From Ancylomarina subtilis (GTDB lineage: Bacteria > Bacteroidota > Bacteroidia > Bacteroidales > Marinifilaceae), in NCBI RefSeq assembly GCF_004217115.1, contig NZ_SHKN01000002.1:186001-250000 (forward strand): DNA of 64,000 nt. Reading direction: 5' to 3'. A program made the translations under genes and the position numbers. Below are positions 43,250 through 51,752 of this stretch, in pieces (the stretch's first letter is position 1; every line of letters begins with the position of its first letter). The notes under the pieces are model-generated. The model saw only the letters and a list, made by a program, of their open reading frames with translations. It did no database searches and was not told the origin of the DNA.

Positions 43250-44023
43250 ATGTCAAAACGTATAATAAGATTTTTATTGATGATTTTTCCTCGTCCGTTT
43301 TTAATTCGGATGAGTTTGGTTGTCAACCGCATTGTGGGTGTTTTTTTAATTGGGAATAATGTTGAATGTCCTATATGTGGAGGTCATTTTCGTAAATTTC
43401 TGCCCTATGGCTATACTAAGAAGTCCGGTAGAGATAATGCTTTATGTCCTCGTTGTTTGTCTTTGGAGCGTCACCGACTGATGTATTTGTATCTAAAGGA
43501 GAAAACCGATTTTTTCACCAAAGATTTAAAAGTTTTGCACATTGCGCCAGAGCAGTGTTTTTACAAGCGTTTTAGAGCTTTGGAAAACCTGGAATATACT
43601 ACAGGTGATTTGGAATCGCCTATTGCCGATGTGCATTTTGACGTTCAGGCTATTCCTTTTTCTGATGAAATTTATGATGTTGTGATTTGTAATCATGTAT
43701 TGGAGCATGTTGATGATGACAGGAAAGCCATGTCTGAAATTTATCGAATTCTTAAGCCTGGAGGATTTGCAGTACTGCAGGTACCACAGGATACAAATGC
43801 CGAAAAAACATACGAAGATCCAACAATTACAGATCCATCAGAAAGAGAGAAGCATTTCTTGCAGAAAGATCATGTTCGTTTGTATGGTCTCGATTATGCG
43901 GAGCGTTTAAGTTCGGTTGGTTTTAAAGTGACAGCAGATGCTTATTCGAATAACTATCCCGAAGAAACAGCAAAACGATTTAGATTACCAATGAAAGAAA
44001 TATTCTATTTCAATCAAAAATAG
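43250..44023 (+). CDS. Class I SAM methyltransferase with N-terminal zinc-ribbon
   Basis: This 257-residue protein has Cys pairs at 40/43 (CPICGG) and 66/69 (CPRC), forming a likely zinc ribbon. A Rossmann methyltransferase core follows: LKVLHIAPEQCF, DVQAIPFSDEIYDVVICNHVLEHVDDDRKAMSEIYRILKPGGFAVLQVP. It resembles methyltransferases that act on sugars or cell-surface glycolipids. Its position after a lipid-linked glycosyltransferase supports a surface-glycan role, but this is inference. Start at the ATG at 43250. Confidence 0.75.
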   Translation: MSKRIIRFLLMIFPRPFLIRMSLVVNRIVGVFLIGNNVECPICGGHFRKFLPYGYTKKSGRDNALCPRCLSLERHRLMYLYLKEKTDFFTKDLKVLHIAPEQCFYKRFRALENLEYTTGDLESPIADVHFDVQAIPFSDEIYDVVICNHVLEHVDDDRKAMSEIYRILKPGGFAVLQVPQDTNAEKTYEDPTITDPSEREKHFLQKDHVRLYGLDYAERLSSVGFKVTADAYSNNYPEETAKRFRLPMKEIFYFNQK

Positions 44024-44214
44024 GTTTCTAATAAACATATTTAAGAGCCATGTATGGGCAGTATTTACTGCTTATTCGTGGTTTTTTTTGTTGTCTTGAA
44101 TAATAACGATTGCCCTTAATCAAAAAATAATTATTGAAAAACGATAAATAAGTATTGTTTTGCATGTTTTTATTGTTTAGGTTTGTTGAATCTAATCACT
44201 AAATGTTTTATTAA

Positions 44215-44847
44215 ATGCAAAATAATTACAGAATCATTAATTTTTTAAGAAAACTATTTAAGGTCTTTTTATGGCTTTCAATAATAAACTTAGTTTTCAT
44301 TGCATCAATTTCTATTATTGAAATCTTCATAGGGAGCGAAAATGTAATAGATTATCCTTTAAAAGGAAAGCAATCTGTTGATCCAAGTTTTTTGTATGAT
44401 ATAAATAAGGTCGGCGAAGTTAAAAATGCTCAATTTACTTTCGAATTAGATAAAAAAGAGGATGGGTCTTTTCTATCAATCTTTTATAATATGATTATTA
44501 CTCTATTTTATGGATTACTAATATTTTTCATTTCGAAATTATCGTATAAGTTTTTTGTTGATTTACAAAAGGGCTGTTTGAAAGGTGAGCTATTTTTAAA
44601 GGTAAACTATTTTAGAATAAAAAAAATAGGTTTTTTGTTGCTTATTTTAGTTGTATTTAATTGGCTTGATGAAATTATAAGTGACTATGCTTTATTAAGA
44701 AATTTTTTGGTTAAAGCTGAGTCTGTACATTTTAATCCAGATTTATCGAGTGTGTTGAATATCGTAAGTGTTCTTGTCGTTTTTGTTTTTGCCGAAATTT
44801 ACCGTGCAGGAATTGAAATGAAAGAAGAGTCGGAGTATACCATCTAG
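44215..44847 (+). CDS. DUF2975 membrane protein, paralogue 1
   Basis: This 210-residue protein of the DUF2975 family has four hydrophobic segments (about 14-36, 85-105, 135-152 and 177-198). It starts NNYRIINFLRKLFKVFLWLSI and ends FVFAEIYRAGIEMKEESEYTI, closely similar to the next gene. It is the first of a three-gene set: paralogue 2 (30 bases downstream) and an HTH regulator. DUF2975 genes are often next to YozG-type HTH genes; the function is unknown. Confidence 0.75.
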   Translation: MQNNYRIINFLRKLFKVFLWLSIINLVFIASISIIEIFIGSENVIDYPLKGKQSVDPSFLYDINKVGEVKNAQFTFELDKKEDGSFLSIFYNMIITLFYGLLIFFISKLSYKFFVDLQKGCLKGELFLKVNYFRIKKIGFLLLILVVFNWLDEIISDYALLRNFLVKAESVHFNPDLSSVLNIVSVLVVFVFAEIYRAGIEMKEESEYTI

Positions 44848-44877
44848 CTATCAATCAAGAATTTTAATCATACCGAA

Positions 44878-45510
44878 ATGAAAAATAATTTTAGAATCAT
44901 CAATTTTTTAAGAATCGTCTTTAAGATACTCTATAGAGTAGGTGTCGTAGGCATTGTTTTACTTGGTATAGGGCATATCGTATGTTTATTTGACGTTGAC
45001 AAAGTTGTTAAAGTTACCTTTTTAGGTACATCACATTTACAACTAGCATCGGGATACAATTTGATTACAGGAGATAGTTTTACAGGGCTTGCCGATCTTG
45101 ATGTGAGCTTGGAGTATATTAGATCATCGGGACTATTCTATCGAATTTTAGCTTTATTAAATTGGATAATCCCAGCTATTTTGTCTGTTTTTGTGTTTAG
45201 ATATGCCCATCTGATCTTTAAAGATTTAAAGGAAAGAGACAAAGACAGCAACTACTTTTCTATAGAGATTTATCATAGATTGAAAAAGATAGGTTTTCTG
45301 ATACTAGCCTCTAAATTGTATTTGTTTATGAATGGGGCAATCATTTCTTGGTTTGTACTTGATAATTTTACAATCTTGGACCAAGATGTGAATTTTCAAC
45401 CTGATTATACTTATTTATTAGGGATTGTTAAGGTGCTTGTTATCTTTGTATTTGCTGAAATATACCGTACAGGTATTAGTTTGAAAGATGAAGTTGATCT
45501 CACCATTTAA
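44878..45510 (+). CDS. DUF2975 membrane protein, paralogue 2
   Basis: This 210-residue tandem paralogue of the preceding gene has the same length and topology. It starts NNFRIINFLRIVFKILYRVGV and ends FVFAEIYRTGISLKDEVDLTI; the middle (GLADLDVSLEYIRSSGLFYRILALLNWI) is diverged. The two genes share the termini most strongly, which suggests an old tandem duplication with selection on both ends. The HTH gene starts 12 bases downstream. Confidence 0.75.
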   Translation: MKNNFRIINFLRIVFKILYRVGVVGIVLLGIGHIVCLFDVDKVVKVTFLGTSHLQLASGYNLITGDSFTGLADLDVSLEYIRSSGLFYRILALLNWIIPAILSVFVFRYAHLIFKDLKERDKDSNYFSIEIYHRLKKIGFLILASKLYLFMNGAIISWFVLDNFTILDQDVNFQPDYTYLLGIVKVLVIFVFAEIYRTGISLKDEVDLTI

Positions 45511-45522
45511 TACTATTGAATT

Positions 45523-45750
45523 ATGCCAATAATTACAAATTTAGATGTAATGCTTGCCAAGCGTAAGATGAGCTCCAAAGAACTGGCGGAACGTATTGGG
45601 ATTACGATGGCTAATCTTTCTATATTAAAGTCGGGGAAAGCTAAGGCGGTTCGTTTTACCACGCTCGAAGCTATCTGCAGAGAATTGAATTGTCAGCCGG
45701 GTGATCTTTTCGAATATCAGGCTGTAGATTCTGATGAAAAAACAGAATAA
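45523..45750 (+). CDS. Small Cro/C1-type HTH regulator
   Basis: This 75-residue DNA-binding protein resembles the YozG/HTH_26 group: ITNLDVMLAKRKMSSKELAERIGITMANLSILKSGKAKAVRFTTLEAICRELNCQPGDLFEYQ. The helix-turn-helix is at about residues 17-37. It is the third gene of the DUF2975 set, 12 bases after paralogue 2, and probably regulates that operon or its host genes. The DNA target is unknown. A bidirectional terminator follows. Confidence 0.9.
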   Translation: MPIITNLDVMLAKRKMSSKELAERIGITMANLSILKSGKAKAVRFTTLEAICRELNCQPGDLFEYQAVDSDEKTE

Positions 45751-45772
45751 TATATAGACTCTTATAAATAAT

Positions 45773-45805
45773 AAAGGCTCGAATTTATTTAGATTCGAGC
45801 CTTTG
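45773..45805. terminator. Bidirectional terminator
   Basis: The stem AAAGGCTCGAAT/ATTCGAGCCTTT (45773-45784, 45793-45804) has T or A runs on both sides. It lies between the HTH gene and miaA. Confidence 0.85.
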
Positions 45806-45807
45806 TT

Positions 45808-46713
45808 TTATGCTTTGATTTGTTCGTCCAGATAAGCGATGATCTCATCTTCCTGATCGGGATGGAACCATTTGATCTTTTCATCTCTGCGGAACCAGGA
45901 TAGTTGGCGCTTGGCGTAGTGTCGCGAATTGCGTTTGATTAATTCAATGGCTTTGTCTAGACTGATATTGCCTTTAAAATGTTCGAATAATTCTTTATAG
46001 CCAACCGTATTAAGCGAGTTTAAATCTTTAAATTCAAATAGATCTCTAGCCTCTTCAATCTGTCCATCGGCTATCATCATATCTACACGTTGGTTAATAC
46101 GATTATAGAGTTCTGTTCTGTCTCTGTTCAATCCAATTTTAATGATATTGAAGTTGCGTTCTTTGGTTTTATTTGTTCTAAGTGATGAATAGGGTTTGCC
46201 CGACATGAGGCAAACTTCTACGGCATGAATCACACGTTTGGCATTTTGCAAATCGACTTGATCGTAAAAAATAGGGTCGAGTTCTTTTAGTTCTGCCTGC
46301 ATGGCTTCCAATCCATTTTTTTCATAACGATCGCAGACTTCTTTTCTCAATTCAGGGGAAATGGTCGGAATTAAATCGATCCCGTTACAAACGGCATCGA
46401 TATACATCATCGATCCGCCAACCATAAGCATTTGGTCTTTCTCCTTAAATTTTTCGTTTAGAAGAGCCAGTGTCTTTTGTTCACATTCCCATGAGCTAAA
46501 ATAATCGTGAATAGAGTGGGAGTGGATGAAGTGATGTTTGACAGCTTCTAATTGTTCCTTTTCGGGTACAGCCGTGCCTATACGCATTTCACGATACACC
46601 TGCCTGCTGTCAGAAGAAGTAATCTCAGTGTTGAAATGACGGGCAATACGTATACTGAGATCTGTTTTTCCTACACCAGTAGGACCAAGTAGAACAATGA
46701 GTGTTTTTGACAT
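45808..46713 (-). CDS. miaA: tRNA dimethylallyltransferase
   Basis: This enzyme adds a dimethylallyl group to A37 of UNN-decoding tRNAs. In its 301 residues the P-loop LLGPTGVGKTDLS, SSDSRQVYREM, GGSMMYIDAVC and KRVIHAVEVCLMSGKP are intact. The end QLSWFRRDEKIKWF is typical of MiaA. It is on the minus strand; the PRiA4_ORF3-like gene starts upstream after about 70 bases, so a shared transcript is possible. Confidence 0.96.
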   Translation of the reverse strand: MSKTLIVLLGPTGVGKTDLSIRIARHFNTEITSSDSRQVYREMRIGTAVPEKEQLEAVKHHFIHSHSIHDYFSSWECEQKTLALLNEKFKEKDQMLMVGGSMMYIDAVCNGIDLIPTISPELRKEVCDRYEKNGLEAMQAELKELDPIFYDQVDLQNAKRVIHAVEVCLMSGKPYSSLRTNKTKERNFNIIKIGLNRDRTELYNRINQRVDMMIADGQIEEARDLFEFKDLNSLNTVGYKELFEHFKGNISLDKAIELIKRNSRHYAKRQLSWFRRDEKIKWFHPDQEDEIIAYLDEQIKA

Positions 46714-46784
46714 CGGTTTAAAATCTGATAGAACTAAAGCCCCTGAAGAGGAGCTTTAATTTGTATAATTGGGTAAAAGGGGAA

Positions 46785-47360
46785 TTAAAGAATGTCCTCG
46801 TAATCATCAAGGTTCTCAAATTTTGGACCATTTTCGATATCATCATCAAATTCATCCATAAAATCGAAATCTGTATTCTTTTTTGTCGCTGACTTTAGGT
46901 CTATACCATCAAGATCCAGTTCATCAAGTCCATCAAAACTCATAACAATTTGTTCCGGAGCTTCACCTTTGTATGTGTAAATTTTTGGGGTATCAACTGC
47001 TACACGTCTTCTTTCAGTATCGATTAATTCAATATTGAAATAACGATCTGAGAAGAAGTCGAAAACGTAAATCATTTGAGGATTTTCTTTAGAAAGGAAT
47101 TCTCTTATCATAGCAACATCCATCGCAACAATATTCACATTGTCGTCGTCGTCACTACTCATTTCGAAAAGCGCAATCTCTTTACCTCTTTCTCCCATAT
47201 CAGAAATTTGAAAGAATGAAGCCATTTGCGTATTATCATAGGCAAGAGCTTGTTGTATGGTGTTGTGAAGTTCTAAATAAGTGCCTTCGTTATTCATTTC
47301 AATTTCCATAAGGAAATCGTCTTTCTCTGGAGAGGTGATTTTTAGTTTGTATATGTTCAT
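46785..47360 (-). CDS. PRiA4_ORF3-like protein
   Basis: This 191-residue cytoplasmic protein has a fold of the plasmid pRiA4b ORF-3 type: YKLKITSPEKDDFLMEIEMNNEGTYLELHNTIQQALAYDNTQMASFF, then YVFDFFSDRYFNIELI. Its acidic C-terminus ends FDFMDEFDDDIENGPKFENLDDYEDIL. Database labels of 'IS1096 passenger TnpR' for this family are misleading, as there is no transposase or inverted repeat here. The function is unknown. It is next to miaA, an arrangement I recall from other Bacteroidota. Confidence 0.75.
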   Translation of the reverse strand: MNIYKLKITSPEKDDFLMEIEMNNEGTYLELHNTIQQALAYDNTQMASFFQISDMGERGKEIALFEMSSDDDDNVNIVAMDVAMIREFLSKENPQMIYVFDFFSDRYFNIELIDTERRRVAVDTPKIYTYKGEAPEQIVMSFDGLDELDLDGIDLKSATKKNTDFDFMDEFDDDIENGPKFENLDDYEDIL

Positions 47361-47402
47361 GGTTTAGATTTTTACATAAAGGTAGAAAAGATCTCGTTTA
47401 TA

Positions 47403-48470
47403 TTAATTCAATTGACTTAAAAAAGCCATGGTGTCAACATTGTCTGCATAATCGTTTAAATCCGGCTGCTGTGCTTTTCCAAAAGGGATGGCATTTTCAA
47501 AATCATTTCCAACGATGCATTGAATGTTTTCTTCATTTGCTTTAAGCTCTTGCTTAATTCGATCAATATCTTGATAGTGCTCGTAATATAAAACCGATAT
47601 TGGCGATGCAATGGCCATATCCTCTTTCAATAGTAAAAAACCATTATCGTAGTGTTTTACGGCATTCATCAGATAAAGTGAGCGCTGATAGTCGTGGTTG
47701 TTGGCGTATTTGTTATGATCAGCACTTGATGCGTAGTCCTGCCAAACATCGAGTACTTGCGTGATATCGTAATTTTCGGGTACGTAAAGTTTTGATACAT
47801 TTCGGCATCCAAGACCGAAGTAAAGAAAAACATCCTGCCCTAATTTGAAAAGTTCATCTTTACTTTCCTTCCCTGTTAGTATGGCCACTGAATTCCGGTT
47901 TCGACGAATGATGTGTGGATATTTACTAAAGTAAGCTTCGAAATAGCGGGCTGAATTATTGCTGCCGGTTGCAATGATGGCATCAAAATCTTTTTGACCA
48001 CTTAGCTGCTCATTTTTGAATGAGATTAAATTTCCGAATTCAGGATTGAGTTCTCTCAGAAGTTCTGCAATAAAATTGAGAAGACGATTGTCTTTTGAAG
48101 AAAGCTTTCCGATAAATTGATGACCTGAAATAAGAACACAAAGCATGTCGTGAAAGCCCACCATTGGGATATTTCCTGCCATAATTACAGCTACGCGTTT
48201 ATCTGTAGTTTTCTCAGCAATTTGGTAATGATTGGTCCATCCCTTTAGCTTTTTTTTCTCCAAAAAGGAACAAATTCCTTGAATAGAAGCTCTAACATGA
48301 TCAGGTGTGAACCATGCATTTTCAATGTGAGCATTCTCTATTAAATTATTGAATCCAATATAGAATCGTTCATTTAAATGATGATTGCTTTTGTTTGTTT
48401 TAGCGGTTTCAAATTGTTCAAGAAACTGTCCAAGACTAACAAATGCTTCTATGCGCTCTGATATGTTCAT
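47403..48470 (-). CDS. LuxC-like acyl-CoA reductase
   Basis: This 355-residue protein of the LuxC/acyl-CoA reductase family reduces acyl-CoA to aldehyde with NADPH, in known members. The ATG at 48470 gives MNISERIEAFVSLGQFL; an upstream start at 48521 adds an unlikely tail. Motifs: KRVAVIMAGNIPMVGFHDMLCVLISGH, FDAIIATGSNNSARYFEAYF and YFGLGCRNVSKLYVP, whose Cys is the expected nucleophile. LuxD/E partners are absent. A role in wax, plasmalogen or aldehyde metabolism is only inference. It lies 42 bases upstream of the PRiA4_ORF3-like gene. Confidence 0.85.
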   Translation of the reverse strand: MNISERIEAFVSLGQFLEQFETAKTNKSNHHLNERFYIGFNNLIENAHIENAWFTPDHVRASIQGICSFLEKKKLKGWTNHYQIAEKTTDKRVAVIMAGNIPMVGFHDMLCVLISGHQFIGKLSSKDNRLLNFIAELLRELNPEFGNLISFKNEQLSGQKDFDAIIATGSNNSARYFEAYFSKYPHIIRRNRNSVAILTGKESKDELFKLGQDVFLYFGLGCRNVSKLYVPENYDITQVLDVWQDYASSADHNKYANNHDYQRSLYLMNAVKHYDNGFLLLKEDMAIASPISVLYYEHYQDIDRIKQELKANEENIQCIVGNDFENAIPFGKAQQPDLNDYADNVDTMAFLSQLN

Positions 48471-48578
48471 TTTATATTTGGTGTTGAAAAAATAAGGGTA
48501 GGTACTGTAATATGTCTGCAAATATATTAAAGATATTGGGATTCTCTAAAGTGACTTTAATCGATTTACAAACAGGTC

Positions 48579-48875
48579 TTATAATTGTTTAATAATGAAA
48601 TTGTAGAGAATAAGTATGAGTGTGAGACTACTCAAGATGCGGTTGGATTTGATTGTCCATTTCGACCTGAACTTAATGTGTATGACTAAACTTATACCAA
48701 GAAGAATTATAGGTAACAGAGCAGGATATGTTTGAATACTGTCAATAAAATTTCCTTTTAGTAGCAAAATAAGGGCTGATTGTAAGCCACAGCCCGGACA
48801 TTCTATCTGATAATTCTGATAAAAATGGCAAGGGAGACTGTTCGTTTCCAGCCAGTGTATGAGTTTTTGCCACAT
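48579..48875 (-). CDS. DUF2752 membrane protein
   Basis: This 98-residue protein has two hydrophobic stretches (about 48-66 and 78-97) and a Cys motif ECPGCGLQSALILLL (25-39), the DUF2752 signature. A further Cys at 16 precedes it. Small membrane proteins of this family occur in many bacteria; the role is unknown. It is on the minus strand, 108 bases upstream of the LuxC-like gene. Confidence 0.8.
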   Translation of the reverse strand: MWQKLIHWLETNSLPCHFYQNYQIECPGCGLQSALILLLKGNFIDSIQTYPALLPIILLGISLVIHIKFRSKWTIKSNRILSSLTLILILYNFIIKQL

Positions 48876-48993
48876 TTATTGAAGATTCAATTAACACATT
48901 TTTACATCTGAATGTTAAATATATACAAAAGAGAAGTTTTTTTGTCAGGTTTTAAAATCGAAAATCAGTACTTATTCACTTAACGAAACAAAA

Positions 48994-49020
48994 AAAGCGC
49001 TGCAATTAATGCAGCGCTTT
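48994..49020 (-). terminator. Terminator of Kelch lipoprotein gene A
   Basis: The perfect 11-bp stem AAAGCGCTGCA/TGCAGCGCTTT (48994-49004, 49010-49020) is followed by a T run in the minus direction. Confidence 0.9.
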
Positions 49021-49041
49021 GGGATATTTTATAATGATCAA

Positions 49042-50043
49042 TTAATTATCATCATCAGTTTCTTTCATAGTTGGGTTGAATTCCCAAGTGTCATCTAAAT
49101 AGATTCCTGAAGCTAAACCAGTCGTAAAGAAACCTCTGTTATCTAAAGTGAAAGCAACAGCATCTTCTCTCGATGGAATTTCATTTTCAAGAGATGTTCT
49201 TTCTACCCATTCATCTTTGCTTGGATCGTATTCCCAAACTTCTCTTGAATAACCGCCTAATTTTCCAGTTACTAAATAGCCTTTGTTGTTGATTACAAAT
49301 GCTACACCTTCAGAGCGCTGAACGTCTTCTCTTTTATTATCATTATCTAAATATTTCTTTTTAGTCCAGCCATTAGAAGTGCCTGATACTTTTGTAGGAT
49401 CATATTCCCAAACGTATTTTAAACTGTTATCACCAGAAATAATATATGCTTTTTCGTTGATAACGAAAGTTGTTGCATTTCTCGATTTTTCACCGTCGAA
49501 AGCAATTTTTGTCCAATTACCATTCTCAAACTTGTAAAAGTCTTTTAGATAGTTTCGATCTTCTCCTTCTTGGAAACCATAACCGGTTCCAACATAACCG
49601 ATGTTATTAATAGAGAAAGCAACAGCATTTTGTCTTGCACCACCAGCAAAATCGTTAGCTACCTTAGCCCAAGTGTTAGTTTCTGGAGTGTATTCGTAGA
49701 AGTCAGCAAGTCTGTTGTCTTCTTCATCGAGACCAGTTCCGACATAGCCTTTACCATTAGCAGTGAAAGCAACCGCTTCTCTTCTTGCAATACCAGGGAA
49801 ATCAGCAATTTTACTCCATCCTTCCTGTAAACTATATTTGTAGAATGTGTTTAAAGCATCTTTACCATCATAACCTGTACCTACGTACACATTATCTCCA
49901 ATAACAAAGCTTACAGCTCCACCACGAGGACGTCCTTCAAAAGATGAACCTTTAATCCAGTTACCATCCAAGCCGTTGTCACTACCACAGCCAGTGAAAA
50001 ATAGAGATAATGCAAAAAATGCAAATAATAGTCTTTGTTTCAT
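49042..50043 (-). CDS. Kelch-repeat lipoprotein A
   Basis: This is a 333-residue secreted lipoprotein with signal MKQRLLFAFFALSLFFTGC and lipobox TGC at Cys19. Six Kelch-type blades follow, marked by GDNVYVGTG, NGKGYVGTG, NNIGYVGTG, NEKAYIISG, NNKGYLVTG and DNRGFFTTG at about 45-50-residue spacing. This is enough for a six-bladed beta-propeller. The conserved FYKY/YEY/WEYDP segments fit Kelch strands. The binding partner is unknown. It is 80-90 percent like the C-terminal half of the gene at 54899-56335 by eye. It has a TATATTTG box on the minus strand (50126-50133) and an 11-bp inverted repeat just upstream. Confidence 0.85.
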   Translation of the reverse strand: MKQRLLFAFFALSLFFTGCGSDNGLDGNWIKGSSFEGRPRGGAVSFVIGDNVYVGTGYDGKDALNTFYKYSLQEGWSKIADFPGIARREAVAFTANGKGYVGTGLDEEDNRLADFYEYTPETNTWAKVANDFAGGARQNAVAFSINNIGYVGTGYGFQEGEDRNYLKDFYKFENGNWTKIAFDGEKSRNATTFVINEKAYIISGDNSLKYVWEYDPTKVSGTSNGWTKKKYLDNDNKREDVQRSEGVAFVINNKGYLVTGKLGGYSREVWEYDPSKDEWVERTSLENEIPSREDAVAFTLDNRGFFTTGLASGIYLDDTWEFNPTMKETDDDN

Positions 50044-50081
50044 GTGTTATGATTTTATCAATAATTAATAGATTATACTTA

Positions 50082-50133
50082 GTCGTCATAAGTAAAAAGA
50101 CAAAGCTTTTTTTTTCTTATGACGACAAATATA
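50082..50133 (-). promoter_or_regulatory. Promoter and 11-bp inverted repeat of Kelch gene A
   Basis: GTCGTCATAAG (50082-50092) and CTTATGACGAC (50116-50126) form a perfect inverted repeat overlapping the end of the -7 box TATATTTG (minus, 50126-50133). It could be an operator or a 5' leader hairpin. Confidence 0.6.
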
Positions 50134-50336
50134 AATAAAAATCAATAGGATTGGTTTTTCTCTACATAAAAATACCGTTCACTTTCGAAAAATTAACAAA
50201 TGAAAATCTCGATTAGAAAATCTCGATATTTTATTTACATTTGTGCGTTATCCAATAATTTCTTATAAATCATCACATGATATTAGTTCATGATTTATCC
50301 TTAATTTATATGATTAGCAACCTGCTTTTATTTAGA

Positions 50337-51719
50337 ATGAAAAAAATAAAATATTTCGCATTTCTAACCTTTCTTGCTTTCTTCTCAAGTTGTAATTCAG
50401 ATGTTTTTGAGGAGCATGAAATTGGTGAGAATTTGATTGATAAATCAACAGAAGTTCTCTTGATTGACACATTTACAGTTGATAGTTATACTGTTAAGCT
50501 AGATTCGATTGTCACTTCAGGGGGCTCAAGTGCACGAGTGGGACAATATCAAGACGATTTTTTTGGTAAGGTTCGTTCTGAGTTTTATGGAATATTAGAT
50601 TATGGAGGCGGATTTGAGTTAAAAAAGGATATTGAGGATGCCATTATTCCAGTTGAATTTGATTCTTTAGTTTTTATTACCTATTTCGATAAAAACTTTT
50701 ATGGAGATACACTTAAAGAACAAAGTATTTCGATACATAGGGTAACTGAAGAAATTGATTTTGCAGATGGGACGGCCAGTTTTTTTGGACACAACGAGTT
50801 TGATTACGATGATAAAGTATTGGGAGAATTGACTTTTAAAGCACGTCCTTATAGAACAAAGAATGAAAGGCCTTATAATTTAAGAATTCCGATGGGGGAT
50901 GAGCTTGGTCAGAAGATCATTTCTATGGCTATGGAAGCGAACGATACTTTATCTGAATCTAAAAAATGGAAAAGATTTTTTGAAGGGATTGTTTTAAAGC
51001 CTGGAGAGGATGACGATGCAGCAATGTTGACTTTTAAAACGGGCGATACATTGATGAAAATGCGTGTGTATTATAGTAACCTTGAAGGAGAAAATACAGA
51101 TGTTGTCTTATATCATGATTTTCCGGTTAAGTCTGATCCGTTCAATTTTTCAAATTATACATCCGATAAAAGCTCAACACCTCAAGATTTAGGTCGTATT
51201 GTCGAACGTACTGATGAATTGAGTTCTGAATTGACTGATAATCTTGCTTTTGTGCAAGGAGGTGTGGGGTTTATAACAAAAATTAAGATTCCTTTTATAG
51301 AAAATTTAAATACTTTGGGTTTAACAGGAGGGATTCTGAAAGCAGAGTTGGTTTTTTATCCGATGGATGGTAGTTATGACAGTAAACTTTTTAAGTTGCC
51401 AAATTCAGCACCATTTAATATTTACAAAACAAATGCTGATAATATGGCTTTAGAGGCTGTTATTAATCCGACCATTAATGGGCCTGTGGCATCTAACTAT
51501 AATTACAATTATGACAATCCGGATGAATCTTTTTATTCTTTAGATATAACAAGCTATGTCAATGAAATTTTAATGCAAGGGCAGGAGTATGACGATGCTT
51601 TGTTGTTATCTTTTCCTTTGGAGGGATTAGGAAATTCTATGGAGCGTATAGTTATTGAAAATGATCCTAAGTCTGATTTTCGAATTAGATTAAAAACAAC
51701 GTATGTTGTGCAAAAATAA
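50337..51719 (+). CDS. DUF4270 lipoprotein
   Basis: This 460-residue secreted lipoprotein starts at the ATG at 50337, with signal MKKIKYFAFLTFLAFFSSC and lipobox SSC at Cys19. An earlier in-frame ATG at 50277 adds 20 residues that spoil the signal. It has the DUF4270 pattern: LIDKSTEVLLIDTFTVDSYTVKLDSIVTSG near the start, FGKVRSEFYGILDYG, and the ending RIVIENDPKSDFRIRLKTTYVVQK. It probably sits on the outer surface or periplasm. It is the first of two genes with the outer-membrane protein 33 bases downstream. A TACATTTG -7 box lies at 50236-50243. Confidence 0.8.
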   Translation: MKKIKYFAFLTFLAFFSSCNSDVFEEHEIGENLIDKSTEVLLIDTFTVDSYTVKLDSIVTSGGSSARVGQYQDDFFGKVRSEFYGILDYGGGFELKKDIEDAIIPVEFDSLVFITYFDKNFYGDTLKEQSISIHRVTEEIDFADGTASFFGHNEFDYDDKVLGELTFKARPYRTKNERPYNLRIPMGDELGQKIISMAMEANDTLSESKKWKRFFEGIVLKPGEDDDAAMLTFKTGDTLMKMRVYYSNLEGENTDVVLYHDFPVKSDPFNFSNYTSDKSSTPQDLGRIVERTDELSSELTDNLAFVQGGVGFITKIKIPFIENLNTLGLTGGILKAELVFYPMDGSYDSKLFKLPNSAPFNIYKTNADNMALEAVINPTINGPVASNYNYNYDNPDESFYSLDITSYVNEILMQGQEYDDALLLSFPLEGLGNSMERIVIENDPKSDFRIRLKTTYVVQK

Positions 51720-51752
51720 TTGATATTACTTGACCAATTTAATTACTAATAT

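Noticed and set aside
46785-47360. PRiA4_ORF3-like gene as part of an insertion sequence
   Set aside because: There is no transposase and no terminal inverted repeat; neighbours are core genes (miaA).
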